In this document: in pieces, positions 61,838-64,000 of the stretch
Numbering within the stretch: position 1 is the stretch's first letter
Layout of the letters: the number at the start of each line of letters is the position of its first letter
Assembly (NCBI RefSeq): GCF_039538365.1
Contig: NZ_BAABCA010000004.1
Coordinates: 434,001-498,000, forward strand
Length of the DNA stretch: 64,000 bases
Origin: Postechiella marina
Lineage (GTDB): Bacteria > Bacteroidota > Bacteroidia > Flavobacteriales > Flavobacteriaceae
Reading direction: 5' to 3'
Program-made: the position numbers and the translations under genes
Notes under the pieces: model-generated
The model's database searches: none
Told to the model about the DNA's origin: nothing
What the model saw: the letters and a program-made list of their open reading frames with translations, nothing else

Positions 61838-62039
61838 ATTAATCAGATAAAAAACACTAAATATTGAATTTCACTGTTATAAATTGATAGTTCTTTACCA
61901 AAAAAAAGTTACTTTTTATGAAGCAATATGAGCAATAAAAATTATTTTGTTAACTTACAATAATAAACATCCCTTTTTTTCTTTAGATTTATTACTTTTA
62001 CTGCGTTTCAATAATAACTTCATTAATCACTCTTAATAC

Positions 62040-63068
62040 ATGGGCTTTTTTGATTTCTTAACCGAAGAAATTGCAATAGATTTAGGTACTGCAAACACAC
62101 TTATTATTCATAACGACAAGGTTGTTGTTGATGCGCCATCTATTGTGGCTCGCGACAGAATATCTGGAAAAATAATAGCTGTTGGTCAAGAAGCTAGTTT
62201 AATGCAAGGTAAAACGCATGAAAACATAAAAACTATTCGCCCCTTAAAAGATGGTGTAATTGCAGATTTTGATGCTTCGGAGCAAATGATTAGTATGTTT
62301 ATTAAAAACATACCAGCTTTAAAAAAGAAATTTTTCACCCCAGCTTTACGCATGGTAGTTTGTATTCCATCTGGAATTACAGAGGTAGAAATGCGTGCGG
62401 TAAAAGAATCTTGCGAACGTGTTAATGGTAAAGAGGTATACTTAATTCACGAGCCTATGGCTGCAGCTATTGGTATTGGTGTAGATATTATGCAACCTAA
62501 AGGAAATATGGTTGTAGATATAGGTGGCGGTACTACAGAAATTGCTGTTATTGCTCTAGGTGGTATTGTTTGCGACAAATCTGTTAAAATTGCAGGTGAT
62601 GTATTTACAAACGATATTGTTTATTACATGCGTACACAACACAATTTATATGTTGGAGAACGTACTGCTGAAAAAATAAAAATACAAATTGGTGCTGCTA
62701 CTGAAGATTTAGAGCTACCACCAGAAGATATGAGTGTACAAGGTAGAGATTTATTAACAGGAAAACCGAAACAAGTTTCTATTTCTTATAGAGAAATTGC
62801 AAAAGCTTTAGATAAATCTATTTTACGTATTGAAGATGCAGTAATGGAAACTCTATCTCAAACTCCTCCAGAATTAGCTGCCGATATTTATAATACGGGT
62901 ATTTATTTAGCTGGTGGTGGTTCTATGCTTCGCGGACTAGACAAACGTTTATCGCAAAAAACAGATTTACCTGTTTATATTGCAGAAGATCCTTTAAGAG
63001 CTGTAGTTCGTGGTACAGGTATTACACTTAAAAATTTACCTAAATACAAAAGTGTATTGATAAAATAA
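62040..63068 (+). CDS. mreB: Rod shape-determining protein MreB
   Basis: The 342-residue actin homologue has phosphate 1 EEIAIDLGTANTLI, connect 1, phosphate 2 GNMVVDIGGGTTEIAVIALGG, adenosine motif YLAGGGSMLRGLD and the amphipathic C-terminus. It forms membrane-associated filaments that guide lateral wall synthesis. First gene of mreBCD, followed by mreC after 25 bases. No clear TAnnTTTG element was found upstream. Confidence 0.97.
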   Translation: MGFFDFLTEEIAIDLGTANTLIIHNDKVVVDAPSIVARDRISGKIIAVGQEASLMQGKTHENIKTIRPLKDGVIADFDASEQMISMFIKNIPALKKKFFTPALRMVVCIPSGITEVEMRAVKESCERVNGKEVYLIHEPMAAAIGIGVDIMQPKGNMVVDIGGGTTEIAVIALGGIVCDKSVKIAGDVFTNDIVYYMRTQHNLYVGERTAEKIKIQIGAATEDLELPPEDMSVQGRDLLTGKPKQVSISYREIAKALDKSILRIEDAVMETLSQTPPELAADIYNTGIYLAGGGSMLRGLDKRLSQKTDLPVYIAEDPLRAVVRGTGITLKNLPKYKSVLIK

Positions 63069-63093
63069 AAAGCATTAAAATAGGTTTTACCCC

Positions 63094-63912
63094 ATGCAGC
63101 AGATTATAAATTTTATAATACGAAACAAATTGTTTTTGTTGTTTCTATTGCTGTTTTCTATATCTCTTATTTTTACAATTCAATCGCATTCTTACCATAA
63201 GAGTAAGTTTATAAATTCTGCGAATTTTTTATCTGGAGGTCTATACAACACAATTAATAATACAAGCCAATATTTAAATTTAAAGTCTCAAAATAAACTT
63301 TTAGTAGAAGAAAATAACACTTTAAAATCTATACTTTACAATAGCGAAACTGCAATAGATTCTGTTATTTTAGATTCTACAACTGCAAAAACTTATAAAT
63401 TTAGCACAGCCAATATTATAAAAAACAGCTACTCTGGCACAGATAACATTTTACTTTTAAACAAAGGTAAAAACGATAGTATTAAACAAGATTTTGGTGT
63501 GGTTACCACAAAAGGTATTGTAGGTATAATAGATCGTGTAAGCAGCAACTATGCTACTGTTATTTCTATTCTAAATACCACAAATAAAATTAGCGCACAG
63601 TTAAAAAAAACAAATCATTTTGGATCTTTGGTCTGGAATGGTAACTCACCTAATATTATACAATTAATAGACGTAGAAAAAATAGCACCCGTAGCAAAAG
63701 GAGACACTATAATAACTTCTGGAAGATCGTCTATTTTTCCTAAAGGCATTCCTATAGGTACTATAAAAGATTTTGAATTAGATGCTGCCGAAAATTATTA
63801 CGAAATAAACATTGCTTTATTTAACGACATGACTAACATAGAGCATGTTTATATTATAGAGAATAGAGATATTCTAGAAATTAACAATTTACTAAACGAA
63901 AATAATGAATAA
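63094..63912 (+). CDS. mreC: Rod shape-determining protein MreC
   Basis: The product has 272 residues: a short cytoplasmic N-terminus, one membrane helix (about 10-28), a coiled coil (LNLKSQNKLLVEENNTLKSIL, about 60-85) and two beta-barrel domains (NKGKNDSIKQDFGVVTTKGIVGIIDRVSSNYATVISILN; GDTIITSGRSSIFPKGIPIGTI). MreC links MreB to periplasmic wall enzymes. Its stop overlaps the mreD start by 8 bases. Confidence 0.95.
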   Translation: MQQIINFIIRNKLFLLFLLLFSISLIFTIQSHSYHKSKFINSANFLSGGLYNTINNTSQYLNLKSQNKLLVEENNTLKSILYNSETAIDSVILDSTTAKTYKFSTANIIKNSYSGTDNILLLNKGKNDSIKQDFGVVTTKGIVGIIDRVSSNYATVISILNTTNKISAQLKKTNHFGSLVWNGNSPNIIQLIDVEKIAPVAKGDTIITSGRSSIFPKGIPIGTIKDFELDAAENYYEINIALFNDMTNIEHVYIIENRDILEINNLLNENNE

Positions 63913-64000
63913 GGTAATATCTATACATACCATTCGCTTTTTCGTACTTATACTTGCCCAAGTTTTAATATGCAACCATATAAATTTTATGGGTAATATA
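63905..64000 (+). CDS. mreD: Rod shape-determining protein MreD (partial, runs off the right edge)
   Basis: The ATG at 63905 opens a frame that is still open at the window end, 32 codons. The visible part begins a hydrophobic helix (TIRFFVLILAQVLICNHINF), as in flavobacterial MreD, and it overlaps mreC by 8 bases in the standard mreBCD order. The identification rests on position and this short N-terminus. Confidence 0.8.
   Translation, partial: MNKVISIHTIRFFVLILAQVLICNHINFMGNI

Overview
The window is a contiguous chromosomal stretch from an AT-rich marine-type Flavobacteriaceae (Bacteroidota). The evidence is the gldK-gldL-gldM-gldN gliding/type IX secretion operon, a SusC/SusD pair, exosortase F (XrtF), LytTR regulators, TAnnTTTG-type promoters and the lack of Shine-Dalgarno sites. 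I would place it near Olleya, Lacinutrix, Winogradskyella or Algibacter; the genus is an inference. Gene density is normal and most of the window is conserved core genome.

Layout. 1-10,513 (minus): a nutrient-uptake locus made of a LytTR regulator and LytS-type histidine kinase, a secreted zinc metalloprotease, SusC, SusD and a surface lipoprotein cut by the left edge. The protease in place of glycosidases suggests peptide rather than glycan uptake. 10,901-11,992: a V8-like serine protease with an acidic N-terminal region and no signal peptide. About 12,398-18,166: a decayed integrative element at the initiator tRNA gene. It has an intact tRNA-fMet at one end, a degraded tRNA 3'-half copy in direct orientation at the other, a truncated tyrosine integrase beside the tRNA, a Fic pseudogene with several lesions, and a two-gene cassette of unknown exported proteins. 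18,288-29,107: a small Cys-rich protein, an LRR protein, a tripartite RND efflux operon (adaptor, pump, TolC), an ABC-F ATPase, DUF983 and RidA proteins, and an FAD oxidoreductase. 29,217-33,880: gldKLMN. 34,036-40,785: an arginase-fold protein with altered metal ligands, topoisomerase I, a membrane protein and two lipoproteins.

40,935-47,727 (plus): miaB, a sigma-54 type regulator, lptE, a TPR-like protein, secG and groES-groEL. 47,882-50,626: an outer-membrane beta-barrel receptor. 50,742-54,295 (minus): a probable metal-handling locus with a Cys-rich small protein, a TonB receptor and a periplasmic HMA protein. 54,328-55,300: the XrtF exosortase pair. 55,373-57,741: a free-methionine-sulfoxide-reductase-like GAF protein and purH, separated by a strong GC-rich hairpin. 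57,968-61,760 (minus): an accessory block with a putative 47-residue membrane peptide, a TPR histidine kinase with a LytTR regulator, and two paralogous small proteins of unknown family. 62,040-64,000 (plus): mreB, mreC and the start of mreD.

The best candidates for something undescribed are the two-gene exported cassette inside the tRNA-fMet element (13,766-16,597) and the paralogous pair at 60,856-61,760. Neither shows a family I recognise. No CRISPR array, rRNA operon, complete insertion sequence or prophage was seen.
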